Shown: piece after piece, positions 11,206-22,870 of the stretch
Numbering within the stretch: position 1 is the first letter of the stretch
How the letters are laid out: every line of letters starts with the position of its first letter
Origin: Hoplostethus atlanticus
Taxonomy: Eukaryota > Chordata > Actinopteri > Trachichthyiformes > Trachichthyidae
Length of the DNA stretch: 64,000 nt
NCBI GenBank assembly: GCA_034670405.1
Contig: JAXDDX010000043.1
Location: forward strand, 248,001-312,000
Direction of reading: 5' to 3'
Translations under genes and position numbers: made by a program
Notes under the pieces: generated by a model
Database searches by the model: none
Seen by the model: the letters and a program-made list of their open reading frames with translations, nothing else
What the model was told of the DNA's origin: nothing

Positions 11206-11280
11206 TTCTAGAGACCTGGACCAGCTCAGTGACGTTGAAAACTCCTGACGTCACAAAACTCTCCTGGAACTCTGGACCAT
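11206..11280 (-). CDS. nfic: nfic exon 4
   Basis: The exon has 75 nt, phase 1 at both ends, with acceptor ttatag and donor AGAA|gtaagt. It encodes [20 protein letters not shown] and VQVSR, matching the NFI segment [16 protein letters not shown] found in NFIC. This short conserved linker follows the DNA-binding domain. A broken copy of its 3' half lies 130 bp downstream in intron 4. Confidence 0.95.
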
Positions 11281-12587
11281 CTATAAAAACACAACAGCTG
11301 TTATACACTAATACTGTGCATGTGTGTATGTCACAGAGCAGCAGCAGTCAGATAAAATCATCATCAGGATCATATACTGGACTTGGTCTGATTCAAAAAC
11401 TAACTAACTAACTAACTAACTTTAAAGCTGCAATAGGCCAGATTTTTATGTAAAACTCAAGCCGTCTTACCAGCCTAAATCAGGAAGTGGAGCTGCAACA
11501 GAGCTGCAACCGTAGCTGTTTTAGCTGAAAATAGTTGTCTTATGTCGTAAGTGTTTTAGGGTGGGATTTTCCATTAATGGACAATACTCATCTTTTTAGG
11601 TGTTTCATATTTAGTAGTTTAGTAATCTGCTGCTGCCTCTCTTTTAATAGCCAGGCAATAAATACACAAACACAGTTTGTTGCTTTGGACAAAGTAATTA
11701 GATGTGAAACAGGATTGAAAGAAACTACTGTACCTGCTACCATATGGTGGTGCTATTGTTATGGTGCCCTGTGATCCTACCCTTCATCCCATTGCACCTG
11801 TCCGTGTGTTCAAGTGTGTTTAACTGTAGTTTCGGCATGGACAGGCAACTACTATCTCAGTGTAGTTGGCCGCAATTGGGTAGGCTGGTACTATTTTTTT
11901 AATAGTTTAATTGTTTGTGGAATATTTTAATGCTAAATTACATGTGTTTATTTATTCCATTTTGATATAAATAATGTTTAATGTTACTATGGCAATATGT
12001 TTTTATATGTTTGCATTGTAAACCCAACAACTGCCCTCTTACCTAGTGTCTGTCACCCTGTCCTGTGTTTCCCCAGGCAGGAAAGAACTAGAGATGGTTT
12101 TCATCCTCCACCCTTTTCTCCGCTGTTATACCACAGACTGTTTGAAGGCGAACATAGCCTGATCTTTGTTTCGTTTTTTTTATCATAAACAAAGCAATGA
12201 CAAGATGTTGTCCATCACAAATGGCGCAGTCCCACCGTGGGCCAGTAAGAAATATGTCACCTTGTTTTTACCTGTTATTGTAGTGCTATGGATTGGAACC
12301 CCATTAGAAGCAGAGATAAACTTGTCTTACAATATAATCAAAAACATTTATGATATCATGCTCTGATGATAATTATTAGGCACTCACAATGTGCTTCTAA
12401 TGTGTTATAGTGCCCCATAAATTGAAAATAAGCAAAACTTAATTATGGATTTACTATGTGTTTTTCGACCAACCAACAACTTTGTGCATTCATAATGTTT
12501 ACCAAAAAGTGAGTGTGTGTGTGTGCGTGTGCGTGTGCGTGTGCGAGTGTGTGTGTGTGTGTGTGTGTGTGTTATTCGCTATCTTAC
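11281..12587 (-). other. nfic intron 3
   Basis: The 1.3-kb intron begins in the sense strand with gtaagatagcgaat followed by an (AC)n tract. Sequence around 11425-11540 looks like part of an interspersed repeat. Nothing else was recognised. Confidence 0.75.
12512..12572. repeat. (TG)n microsatellite beside exon 3 donor
   Basis: TG and GTGCGTG units. In the sense strand it is (AC)n beginning 16 nt inside the intron after exon 3. Confidence 0.95.
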
Positions 12588-12662
12588 CCATGGTGGTGGT
12601 TCGACTGTCTTCCTGATCAGAACCCACTCCTGTACGACTGGGACTGCTGCTCTGCTCTGCCT
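12588..12662 (-). CDS. nfic: nfic exon 3
   Basis: The exon has 75 nt, phase 1 at both ends, with acceptor ctctccag and donor ATGG|gtaaga. It encodes E (completed from exon 2c), AEQSSSPSRTGVGSDQEDS and RTTTM. Human NFIC has AEQSGSP, RTGMGSDQEDS here. The acceptor's pyrimidine tract is a long (CT)n repeat, and the donor is followed closely by (AC)n. Confidence 0.94.
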
Positions 12663-12750
12663 CTGGAGAGCGAGAGAGACAGAGAGAAAGAGAGAGAGAG
12701 AGAGAGACGGAGAGTGAGAGATAGAAAGAGAGAAAGAGAGAGAGAGACAG
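12663..12750. repeat. (GA)n tract at exon 3 acceptor
   Basis: Imperfect GAGA repeat on the plus strand, read as (CT)n in nfic RNA. It supplies the polypyrimidine tract of exon 3 and ends three bases from the acceptor AG. Confidence 0.9.
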
Positions 12751-13625
12751 ATCATTTAATCCTTTTAAACTAGTTTGCAGTTTACAATAAGTAAATTCAT
12801 ACATTTATGTGTAGTTCAAAATAGTCAAAGAAAATAAAAAACAACACTAAAGATACCCTTCAACTGAGCTCAGCCCCAAAGTTCATTCTCTTCAGCTGAA
12901 CACAGCACCCCTCTATAACACCAGATACTTGTGAATTTATCTAAATCCTTTAAGGCTAAACAACTTCTCAAACAGGAGTTTGAGTATAACATTCTAAAAA
13001 GCAATAAAAAACTGTCTCTTTGTGCACAATAAGGGCAGTAGTCATGAACATGAATATGTTTGGATTTAAAACAGAATTGAAAGCATTAGCAGCCGCTATG
13101 CTATGCAAGGCTCTCCACTGTGAACAGTGGGTTATACAGTGCCCCCCACACGTCTCAAAGGATCATTCAAGACCAAATCGGCTCTCCAGTGTGCGTCAGA
13201 CCGACCATTCAGTTTCATGTTATTCAACATTTTTACACACATATTACAAAACACTTTATTTTCCATTTTATTCATTTTATGTCCTGTGATCGGAGGACTC
13301 GTGGCGGTATATATGATGAGACAAGATCTGATAAATAGGATGGTGCCTGCCCATGTAATATTTTATTATTTATGTTAGTAGAAACACCTTAAAGTCGCGT
13401 CTGACATGAATTGGGAGTCATTGTAGTGAGGGCAGGGCAGGCATTATGTGATTGAATTTTCTGGTTATGGTCAAGATGCTGGCAGCAGGATTCTGTACAA
13501 GCTGGAGATTTTTAATGCGCGTAATAGGTAAACCTGAGATTGCAATAATCAAGTCTCAGCAATACAAAGGCATGTACTAAGATTTCTATGTATTCTGTTA
13601 ATATGGATTGAATCTGCGCTAACTA

Positions 13626-13925
13626 GTGTTGTCACGATACCAAAATTTTCATTTCAATACCGATACCAATTCATGAATTTCGATACTCGATACTTTGATA
13701 CTTTTCCTAAAAAACGTTTTCGATCACTTTGTATTTCTTTCATGGAGTTAACTAGTCAACTATCACCTATCGGGCTTTGAATTCCTTGAAAAGGTCAGGA
13801 TGTTTGTCCTACAGATGCTTGGCCAGGTTTGACGTGTTGCTTCTTTTTTACTTTAAAACAGTGCTTGTACATCAGTGCTGCCGTGTTTAGGGCCTCCCCT
13901 TTTTCGTTCACTTAATCTCCATATT
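13626..13925 (-). mobile_element. hAT fragment with BED-finger remnant
   Basis: The left end GTGTTGTCACGATACCAAAA is a common fish hAT terminus. Reading the minus strand, 13870-13770 encodes SNTSNLAKHL, a stop, then DKHPDLFKEFKAR. This is the end of a BED zinc finger (H-x-H region) broken by stops. No right end was assigned. Confidence 0.65.
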
Positions 13926-14704
13926 TCACTTTCACTTTCATTTCACCCCCTCTTTGTTTGCATTTACACCTTTTGAGCTAATTTCTTTAGGCGGAAAAGG
14001 TCTTTAGGCGGTCTTTTCACTCTGTCCATTTAGTTCACCAGCCTCAGTTTCTTTCTGTTTCTCAGTGTTGGTTCCAGTGTGTTTCCTCCTGTCCAGACAT
14101 TTCCACCACTGTCGGTGGCACCGGGTGACATGCCGCTGCTGCCCGCCTCATGAGACGGCAGGCTGTGCAGGAGCCCTACCATAATTTCTTTCAGGACAAG
14201 AACAAATTAAATGCCCTTCCATTCCACTACCAACACTTCAAGTCCAACTCTCCAACATTGTTTTTCAAAATCATCATCCTAAATGACACAACATGTTTGA
14301 GAACAGAATATTTTCAACCAAAAGGAACCATTTTGATTGGCGACACTAGCTGTCCGTGCCTTGCAAGCAACTTATCCAAAGCCTCATTTCTAATAAGCGG
14401 GGATATAGAGTGATTAACGGGGATTAATGTATCACAATACCACTTTCAAAAACCTTTGTAAATACTGTCCAAGAAAATAACAATCACGTTGTTCATCCTG
14501 GATGCAGAATTTACACTGCTGTAACCCACAATATCCCCAACCGTGCAACTGACAGCTGGAGCTAGTTTAACTGCATGCCAGCGTGTCAGTGTGTCAAAGG
14601 CCATTCCTACAACACTGGCCAGTAGCCCACACTGTCAGACTAAATGAAGACTGCCAGAGAAAGAGAGAGTGAAAGACAGAGCGACAGAGAGAGAGAGAGA
14701 CAGA

Positions 14705-15560
14705 TGTCTCTATTTTCATGAATCAATGGCCCCAGGCACAAAGCGCAGTCAAGGGCACACGCCGTGATTGTGATGTGGCAACTGATTTTTGGTTATTTTG
14801 TGGCAAGAGGTGCACGGTCCACCTGGACTTGGAAAAGGGGTTGGATTAGGAGGAATACATTATCAGTAGGCGTGGTGAGCCAGGCTTCAATTATGACTAA
14901 TCAAATCACCTCTTTTCCTTCCCTTTAAAACCAGTGCACTGTGCACCACATTGCTGTGACAATTTGGTGATGGAAGAGAACAGTGCAGAGTGGTTCCACC
15001 ACGAAAGCTTCTCCCAAGCGGAAACTGATGTCCTTGTGCAGGAGGTGCAGAATCGGCACGTTTGAATATATGGCCTAGTTAACCAATCTGTAAGTCTATG
15101 AAGAAAAGAGTTTTATGGAGATATTGAAACTCTCTTCAATGTTGTTCTCTGTGCGTCATGACGCATACTGAGAGTTCTATGTTGGATGACAATCATTCAT
15201 ACCACAGCCACATGTGTATATAGTTAGAATGAAAAATGTTGCATCTTATTTTTTCTTGCTTGAAGGATTTGGATTGAAGTCAAATTGACCAACATATCAT
15301 CCACAAAATGGGTTGGTAAGCTTTTGAATAGGATCTCTTCATGCATGCATCGCTTGGTAAAGTAAAGCCACAAAATAGCATAGAACCCACCTGTGCCTTG
15401 TGCCTTTGAAGCCTTTGACGTGGTCTAAGCAGGCGGGCAGTGCAAGAGAAAATTCCCATAATCACCAAAATTGCACTGTGCTACTTGATCGTTACTGACA
15501 CACCCCCAACTGTGCCTCTCCTTACAGTTAGGCGCAGTCGAGTTCTAGGCCATTGTGTCC
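14705..15560 (+). mobile_element. Harbinger-like element, copy without the Tc1 insertion
   Basis: It shares about 75-80% identity by eye with 35228-35640 and with 36610-36820, in the same order. It begins GTCTCTATTTTCATGAATCA. A plus-strand start at 14970 encodes MEENSAEWFHHESFSQAETD and VLVQEVQNRHV, resembling the Myb/SANT-like protein of Harbinger/ISL2EU or NAIF1-type genes, and then decays. Compared with the other copy it lacks the Tc1 insertion. The right end is approximate. Confidence 0.65.
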
Positions 15561-15839
15561 ATAAATTTCATTTGTTACTGTAAATTCTCTTCCCTTGTCC
15601 GATACTGTGTGAACTGCATCCCATAGTCTAGTAGTTAAGGGCATTCACAGTTAAGTACTTCATTGAATTATACAAACCTAGGTAGTTAATGCTACCTTAA
15701 TAAGTCATAGGACTTTAACTAATAACTAGAAAAGCTAAAATTTTGTTTAGAACTGCTTTCAGGTTATTATGGGCTGTCCAGTGATTCCTATAGGCTGTGT
15801 ACTGGTTATTATGGGCTTTTCCTATGTTATTGACTGTGC

Positions 15840-15990
15840 ACTAGGCTGTTACTACCTGGTAACAGGGATTAACATCCTTGTAACCCCTATTGATCAACCA
15901 CATAGTAACACCCTAGTAACCACATAGCAACCACTGGTAACAACATAACAACCAGGGTGTAACCACCTCACAACCACAACACAACCATAT
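15840..15990. repeat. Degenerate minisatellite (GTAACCACATAGCAACC-type)
   Basis: Units of about 20-25 bp of the form CATAGTAACACCCTAGTAAC repeat with variation. The reverse-complement family forms a clearer array at 49776-49985. Confidence 0.75.
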
Positions 15991-15999
15991 AGTACCAGC

Positions 16000-18605
16000 C
16001 AGTTTATTGGATTTTGTAGATACAGAACAGGGATACAGTGAAAATGTTATCATGCAATATAAACTGTTGACCCTACCCTCCCCCCGCCCCCAATATCTCA
16101 TCAAAAATAAACATGTACAAAACTAAAAGTACTTTAAGTATGAGGGATGTTAAGAGCTAGTAAAAATGCAAAATGCAAAGTTTGGGAGTAAGAGGACTAG
16201 TTTTAGAAGTAATTTGGGAAATTAATCTAATTACTTCCTTCCAAAATGTTTGCAACTTCTCACATTCCCAAATACAATGGAATAGAGTACCTTTATGAGT
16301 TTGGCATTTAATACAAATGTCTGGGATGTTTGGATTCAATTTATTTAACTACTGGAGTAATGTATGTTCTCATTATCCAATTGTATTGAATCAATTCAAG
16401 TCTAGTGTTTATTGAAATGCATTGAGCCTCAGTGCATATCTCACTCCATTCACAATCCAAAATATCTTTATGCAAATCTTCAGTCCATGCTGTTATCTTA
16501 GAGTCAGGTGATTCCTTAGATTTGCATGAAAATTTGTTATAGAGCAGAGATATGTGACCTCTACCATGTTGATGGTGGGTCGCAAATTGTTCTAGTGCTG
16601 TTAGAGGGTGTCGGGTTAATGAGTGATTCTGAGAAGAAAAAAAAGCTGCGCAACTGTAAGTATTTAAAGAAATGGGTCTGTGGAACATCATATTTATCCT
16701 TGAGCTCATTAAATGACATTGTATAGATCTATGATCTTACCAATACCTTTTTGTGACCACTGTCTGAACCCCAAATCATTCTTCCCAGGTCTGAAGTTTG
16801 TATTACCCTAAATACAGGAGAAACAAGATAGAGGTGGAACTTCGCCTAGCATACTCATACTGTGCCTCATGCCATACCATCAGAGTATTTCTGACAAATG
16901 GGTTGAGTGTGCTTTTCTTCAAATTCTTACAAGAGTCAGAGTACAAGAATACGTCTAAAGCTAGCCCTTTTGTGGCCAATGTTATTATTACCCAGGGCAG
17001 GTGTAGTTGTGAAGGGAACCATAAACAAGCAGGTTGTCTATTGTTCCATATGGAATTGGTCAAAAGTTTCTTTGGTTTCATATTGGAGAAGAAATTCGGA
17101 GGTGGTGCAAGTGGGATAGATTGAAATAAGTACAAAAATTTGGACATTCATATTACAGTTTTTTTCGATTGCTTTGACTCAATTTGCACAACAGAGTTTC
17201 AATGTGCAAAACTCTTAACACAGAATGCTATACTGCTCATTTTGGGTTCAAAATCTAATATAGCATGCAAAATATAAATACCAGTGTCAAATGAGAGAAT
17301 ATTATATGCAAAAGTTTATCATAGCCAGAACATTGGATATGTTCATCGTTGAAGTTTAATTATTGGTGCATTTTCAAATTCAATGGCCAATATCAAATAA
17401 TGCTGTCAAACACTAAATAATTGTCATCAAAAAAGATTATGCAAGGGTCAAATGAAGTAAAGCAAGCATCCCCTGTGATCCTTTGTGATAGACTGAGGTA
17501 TATATATATATATAGCTTGTGTTTTTATGTAAAACAAACAAAATATTAGATTACAGTAGATTACTGTATATGAAAGAAATCATACAGTAATGCAGTAAAC
17601 TCAACTGAATTTTACAGTAAAAACAAAAACAACAGTAAAAGCAAAAACAACAGTAAAAGCAAAAATTACAGTAACAAAAAACAAAACAAATGCATTTCAG
17701 TGCTTAAGCAGCATTTTGCCTCTCTGCTGCATTTGGCCACAGAATCGGCCTCATCGGCCTGCTCCATGTTGTCAGAAACTGTTTCTAAGCAGCCTTTTAT
17801 GTTTTGGTGATGAGATTATCAATTGTGTTGCAATGCTACTAACCTGGGCAAGGTTGCTGGAAGTAATGAGATATGGCTACAAACACCTGATGAACTGATT
17901 TAGTGACCTGCGTTTGTAGTAATAAGGATTTGAACATTGTTGTAATGTTAGGTGGGTGTACTCTGAGGATGGAGCATATGATTTAGAGTTTTGCACTTTG
18001 TATGTCAGCATAGGATGTAGTGTCTTAGAGTATGAATTTTGAAAGTCAGTTTGGCACTTTGCACTTAGAGTTTTGCACATTGAAAATCTGTTGTGCAAAT
18101 TGAGTCAAAGCAATCGAAAAAAACTGTAATAATGTTTATCTGTCCAATCAAGGTGATAGGAAGAGAGATCCATCTGCTTAGCAATTCTTTCACTTTGGTT
18201 ATGCATGGATTGTAATTAACAGAAATTAATTTGTTCAGCTGGATGGTTATGTTTATGCCAAGGTATTTAAATCCATTGACTGCGTTAATGAACGGGTGAT
18301 GAATTTTGAGTCTTTCCTGATCATTTAGGTAAAGAATAGAAGATTTAGTTTATAACCTGAGAATTTTCAGAATCTATTAATCTATTAATAAAATTTGTAA
18401 GAGCTGGAATATATTTACCTAGATCAGTCATAAAAAGAAGTGTATCATCTGCGTAAAAGTGCTATACTATGCTCTAGATCAGCAGTTTGAATTCCTTTAA
18501 TAATGGGGTGACATCTAATATCAATTGCTAAGGGTTCTAAGGCTAAAATAAATAGCAACAGGGATGAAAAAGTTCCCTGGCATGTCCCACGATACAAAGT
18601 AAACA
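16000..18605 (-). mobile_element. L1-type LINE, 3' half, split by a MITE
   Basis: The minus strand carries L1 ORF2 remnants. From 18580 downward: a degraded block before the RT active site (LEPLAIDIR then HPIIKGI), and YADDTLLF at about 18455 with frameshifts. After the insertion at 17156-18126, 16709-16341 encodes SLLYNKF, AWTEDL, WSEICTEAQ, INTRLELIQYNWIMRTYITP. Next, 16339-16157 gives NPNIPDICIKCQTHKGTLFH and CIWECEKLQTFWKEV, the conserved C-terminal CX3-type Cys/His motif. The 3' end is near 16000. Not functional. Confidence 0.85.
17156..18126. mobile_element. Tc1/mariner-type MITE, 60-bp inverted ends, inside L1
   Basis: The 971-bp element begins CAGTTTTTTTCGATTGCTTT and ends with its reverse complement. 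Terminal repeats of 60 bp differ at one base. It is flanked by TA at 17154-17155 and 18127-18128, as for Tc1/mariner. No transposase is visible. The near-perfect ends suggest it is much younger than the L1 it interrupts. Confidence 0.88.
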
Positions 18606-18649
18606 GTTTTTAGACAGTATTATTATTGGTCACAACTTATAGGACTTTA

Positions 18650-19725
18650 ACCCACTGGCAAAGCTTGTCACCAAATCCAAAATGAGCTAACTTAATCCTA
18701 GCTTTTCCGTCTTACAAAGTTAGCTCACTTTATATCTGGGTAACCTGGTCTGGAGCAGGTTATGTTCACGTTATTTGATGAAAACATATAAAAAGCCTAC
18801 CTCCTCACCATTCAGCTCTCGAAAAATGGCATCACCATACCTAGAGGATCCTGTGGACTTTTTTTTCAATACCCTTTATAGAAAACCAGATTACATTCAA
18901 ATGAATGAGTAATAAAAAATAACTGTACAAGGTAATTCCACTGAATTAACATATAATAAAAAGGGCTCTTCACAGGGTGATGTTGCCAAAACAGCTTTGT
19001 TTTCCACAATGATTTATTACATCAGAGATATAACAAATGTTTGCAGCGTTTCCAGGCTATTTCCCCACTCTATGAAAGAGGGCATCTATCAAATAGCAGG
19101 TAGCTCATTAGTTGACTATAGTTATTAATAATGAATGAAATTTACTGCTGCATATTAAATGTGTTGACATGCTTCCTTAGGATTCCTGGGGATGATTGGT
19201 GCAATAGATTGCACCCATATTTCCATCACTGCAGTGCTGGGGGAACATGGGGCTTTGTGAATGAAAAATCTTTTCATAGCCTTGTGATGACCCAATATTG
19301 TATGGCAACTGTGCCTTAATGAAGGGGCAGTACTACGCCTATTTTATTGTTTGTATTTATATTCTAGTTGTGTGCTTGTATTCTATTTCATTTTCCCTGC
19401 TGAATCCTATTACTACTGCTGCTGCAACGACCTAATTCCCCCACGGGGATCAATGGCATCATATTAACTTAAATCGGCTGCTCTGGAGCTGTCCATGTTG
19501 CTTGGTTATTGATTGGTTGATTGGTTATTTGTTACAAACCCTGCCCCATTTATGTGAACGCACTCATAGCTGAATTGGAAAATCCTGGGTTGACAGAGTG
19601 CGTTGATAACTGCCTTTGTGAGCTCAATTACCTGGGATTGCCCCTGTTTGGTTTTGTAAAGCAAGATATCACAACGATACCCTGACTATGTTGAACCAGC
19701 TTTGTGAGACAGGCCCCAGGTGCTG
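18650..19725 (+). mobile_element. PIF/Harbinger transposon remnant
   Basis: The transposase appears to start at 18826 (MASPYLEDPVDFF), as in Harbinger transposases. At 19181-19290 it encodes GFLGMIGAIDCTHISI and, after a frameshift, FVNEKSFHSL, which are the IDCTH and HSL motifs around the first catalytic Asp of the DDE domain. The right end (19690-19720) reads CAGCTTTGTGAGACAGGCCCC. Stops and frameshifts throughout. A copy of the right part is at 39480-39865. Confidence 0.8.
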
Positions 19726-20399
19726 AGATTTATTGCTTTCAAAATACACTTTCAGTCTGTACTCCTAAAGGTCAGATTACTTAACTTTAACAAGGAGAAC
19801 AGAACTGCAACTGAATTACCAGTACACCTGATGATTGCTAATGCCTCAACCTTGAATTTTGAAAACATGTTTTGAGCCAGATAAAGCTTGGCAAGATGAT
19901 AAGAGCACAATTATCACAGATAATTTAAATAATAAAGATTGACAGAAAAATGTGTTGTAAGCATAGATACATTAAGACAGCAATATTGGAGTTTCAAGCA
20001 TTTTTTAGTGCAAAAATAGTTGCTAAATGCTAAACAATACAGTACAAACAATATAATCAATGTGTGTACATTCAATTGCAAGTCAGAGTTGGCAGCGTGG
20101 TGGCAGTATGAAGCAACTATAGATAATTGGGGAGAGGAGTCTGTCGTGCAAGAGTCCAGTGTACCAAAGTTACAGGTAGTTGCAGTAAGTAGTAGTATTA
20201 ATTGCCACCTCCGGTATAAGAACCCCATCAAGGCTATAAAGTGGGAGCTGCTCCAATTGACACCATTTGACCTTTTGACACTTCTCAAGTACTTGTTGTA
20301 AATTCTTGTAATGTGTCCTTTTGTGTTCCTGAGGAAAAAGACTAGGTATGTTTGGGGTACCCTATATATTACACAAATAGGTAACACACATTACACTAC

Positions 20400-21300
20400 A
20401 TTACATTACACATCTGTGTTAAACACCCTAGGTTACAGGTGAGTTCCACCCACTGTACTTTTGGTCGGCTAGTTAGGGTAGATAGGTGGTGGAGTCCAGA
20501 TGGGATGACGGAATTAGCAGGACTGCTTTAGAATGTTGATGGCGGGTGGGGAAAAGCTGTTATGGTGGCGGGCTTGGTGTGGATGGTCTAGTACCGTCTT
20601 AGAGATAATAGTTTCATGAACGGGTGGTTGCCAGGGTCTGCAGAGTCATTGGCAACAGGAAGCCAAAGTTGAAGTCACTACTGACTGCATCTGGTTCACT
20701 TCTGCCTATTCTAATGCATTACAGATTACTTGATAGAAGGAAACTACTAACCCTATGGTTCCAATTCTGAAATATGTCATAGAATGAGGTGATATGTATT
20801 TATTGACTACCTAGTAGTAGTAGTACATAGTTTTGCACACTACATTTTTCAGCAACAATTACAGAAATGTGTATATCTTATGATTGCTTATATAACAGAG
20901 TGCTGCCAGGTGATGTTCAACAAAATGTATTGCTTTGTGTAGCTGATCTAAGATGTGTCCTGCCATGTCTATGGAACCTATCTGCTAGTAAAGTAGTGGG
21001 CGGTCTTGGTTAACTTCCGCTTCAGCTCCTTACTTCGACTGCTTAATTCCTTGATCTGGTGGTGAACAGATCAGCAATGGAGGGCAGCTGACAGCCAATG
21101 ACCTGCTCAGCAGTACAGGCAAAACGTTGCAGCTTCTTCTTGGAGCTTGAGGAGGCAGCACAGTACCAGACTGTAATGGAAGATTTCAATGGTGGATCTG
21201 TAAGTATTGTTTGAGAGACACTGAGCTTCCACAGTTGTTGCAGTAAGAACATCCTCTGCTGTGCTTTCTTGACTAAGCACAAGATGTTCTCATCCCTTTT
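20400..21300 (-). pseudogene. LINE ORF2 C-terminal fragment (Rex1/L2-like)
   Basis: On the minus strand 21290-21043 encodes LVKKAQQRMFLLQQLWKLSV, SSITVWYCAA, KKKLQRFACTAEQVIGCQLP and SIADLF. These are motifs of the region after the RT fingers in fish Rex1/L2/CR1-type LINEs. Frameshifts and a stop are present. A related fragment is at 30060-30260. Confidence 0.75.
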
Positions 21301-21596
21301 GAGGGAGCAGGTAATGGTGATGATTGATGTCCAGAGGGGCAAGGGTGGGTGGGTCCTTACGTAAGTCAATGCACAGCTCCACATTTTTGAGGGCTTTAGT
21401 CAGGTTTGCATAGAAATCGTTGTTTTTTTTTTTTTTAGAAGAAATGGCAAAAGCATTGGTGAAGAGTGTGAAGAAGAAGTGAAATTTCAGACTGTGAAGT
21501 TGAAGTAATGGTTGGAGAAACTGAAAAAAGATTATATTATTGGAGGCCTTAGCTCGGGCATTACACACAAGCAAAAAATGTTGTTGGAAAGGACAC

Positions 21597-21722
21597 GTGT
21601 TACCTTTAGTAACATAGAAGGATGTGGGCTGGAGTAACATGTTACCTTGAGTAACATGGAGGGATGTGGGCTGGAGTAACATGTTACCTGAAGTAACATG
21701 GGGGGATGGGATTAACATTTTA
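21597..21722. repeat. Minisatellite, 3 units of about 40 bp
   Basis: Three units containing GTAACATG, GAGGGATGTGGGCTGG and CATGTTACCT. It lies just upstream of the LINE fragment. Confidence 0.85.
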
Positions 21723-21989
21723 CCTGGAGGAGGTGATGTGTTCCTCTCTGCACAATGCAGCATAAACCACTTAAGTGCCCACCCCTGCTACAAAGCATAG
21801 CCCATTTCAATAATGTCACCAAGACTTCCATGCCTGCACCTGCAAAATCAGCAGAATGCTCACATAATCAGGCTAATCCATCCAAGTATATATTTTTTAA
21901 ATGCTATATGCTCCTAGCCACTCACTGCTGGTAATGTCTGTTTGTGAGAGTGTGAGAGTAGGTGAATGAGTCTGTCTGAATGGGTGTGT

Positions 21990-22335
21990 CTCCTATCTGT
22001 TTCCAGGCTGCAGCTGGGCAGTGTTGGCGTCCTCACAGTCCCCCACTCCTATGACAATGCTGACTGAGCTGCTGTTCACGCCCCACACCAGATCTGGATG
22101 TTTCACCCAAGTGTCCTTATTGTGTTCTTTGTACTTTTCTGTGTACTTGTACGCATGAGGTTTCTTCCATTTCTTTCCGCAAAAGGTTTCATGGGAGTTT
22201 TTCCTTGTCCTTAGCATGGGTCCAAGGTTGGGCGGTGTCATGTGTCATTTATTGTTTTCATAATGTGGGTGTTGTGAAGCCCTTTGAGACTGTAACTGTG
22301 AATCAGGGCTATACAAACTAAACTTCACTTGACTT
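21990..22335 (+). mobile_element. Non-LTR retrotransposon or SINE 3' end
   Basis: It contains GGGAGTTTTTCCTTGTCC and ends CCCTTTGAGACTGTAACTGT, CAGGGCTATACAAACTAAAC, the common 3' tail of a fish LINE. No reading frame is left. Clade unassigned. Confidence 0.6.
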
Positions 22336-22732
22336 TACCATGTTGGGCACGTTACTCCTAGAAGACGGGTATTCATTTAAAATTTGAGAAGGTCCAGTCA
22401 CTCAAATTTTCTAGATAACAAAGGTCTGGATTATTAACATAGTTACAAAGTAGATTTGCTTCAAAGACTTGTGAAATGTGTTTATTTTTTATTGTAAAAT
22501 GTACTTTGAAGAGTCAGTGCTGAACGCTATATTAGAGATGTTAGTTGTTAGCCCAACAACACTTAATTCGCAGACATCACTTAATTTTGACTATTGACTA
22601 ATTACCCAGAGTTCCACAGTTGAACATCTTGCTGTTACAGTTGAGCCAATTCTCTTGCTTGACTCACACATTAAAGATAGCATTCTTCCACCTTCACAAT
22701 ATTACAAAAAATTGTCCTTTCCAAATATATGT

Positions 22733-22870
22733 CTGGCCCAGACAGCTCAGTTGGTAGAGCATGAGACTCTCAGTCTCAGGGTTGTGGGTTCGATCCCCAC
22801 ATAGTGTTAACTATCACCTTTGTAAGTCGCTTTGGATAAAAGCGTCTGCTAAATGATTGTAATGTAATGC
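22733..22870 (+). mobile_element. tRNA-Lys-derived SINE with L2-type stem-loop tail
   Basis: The head has an A-box (AGCTCAGTTGGTAGAGCATG), an anticodon-arm region GAGACTCTCAGTCTC and a B-box (GGGTTCGATCCCCAC), closest to tRNA-Lys. The tail holds CGCTTTGGATAAAAGCG, a hairpin with loop GGATA, followed by (TGTAA)n. Eel UnaL2 and its SINEs use the same hairpin for reverse-transcriptase recognition. It is a SINE, not a tRNA gene, because the anticodon loop and acceptor stem do not fold correctly. Confidence 0.9.

Noticed and set aside
12499-12804. Long low-complexity reading frames on both strands around exon 3
   Set aside because: Extensions of the true 75-nt exon into (CT)n and (AC)n; only 12588-12662 is supported by splice sites and homology.
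22740-22812. Possible functional tRNA-Lys gene
   Set aside because: The A and B boxes are good, but the anticodon loop is not a valid Lys loop, the acceptor stem does not pair, and a SINE tail follows.
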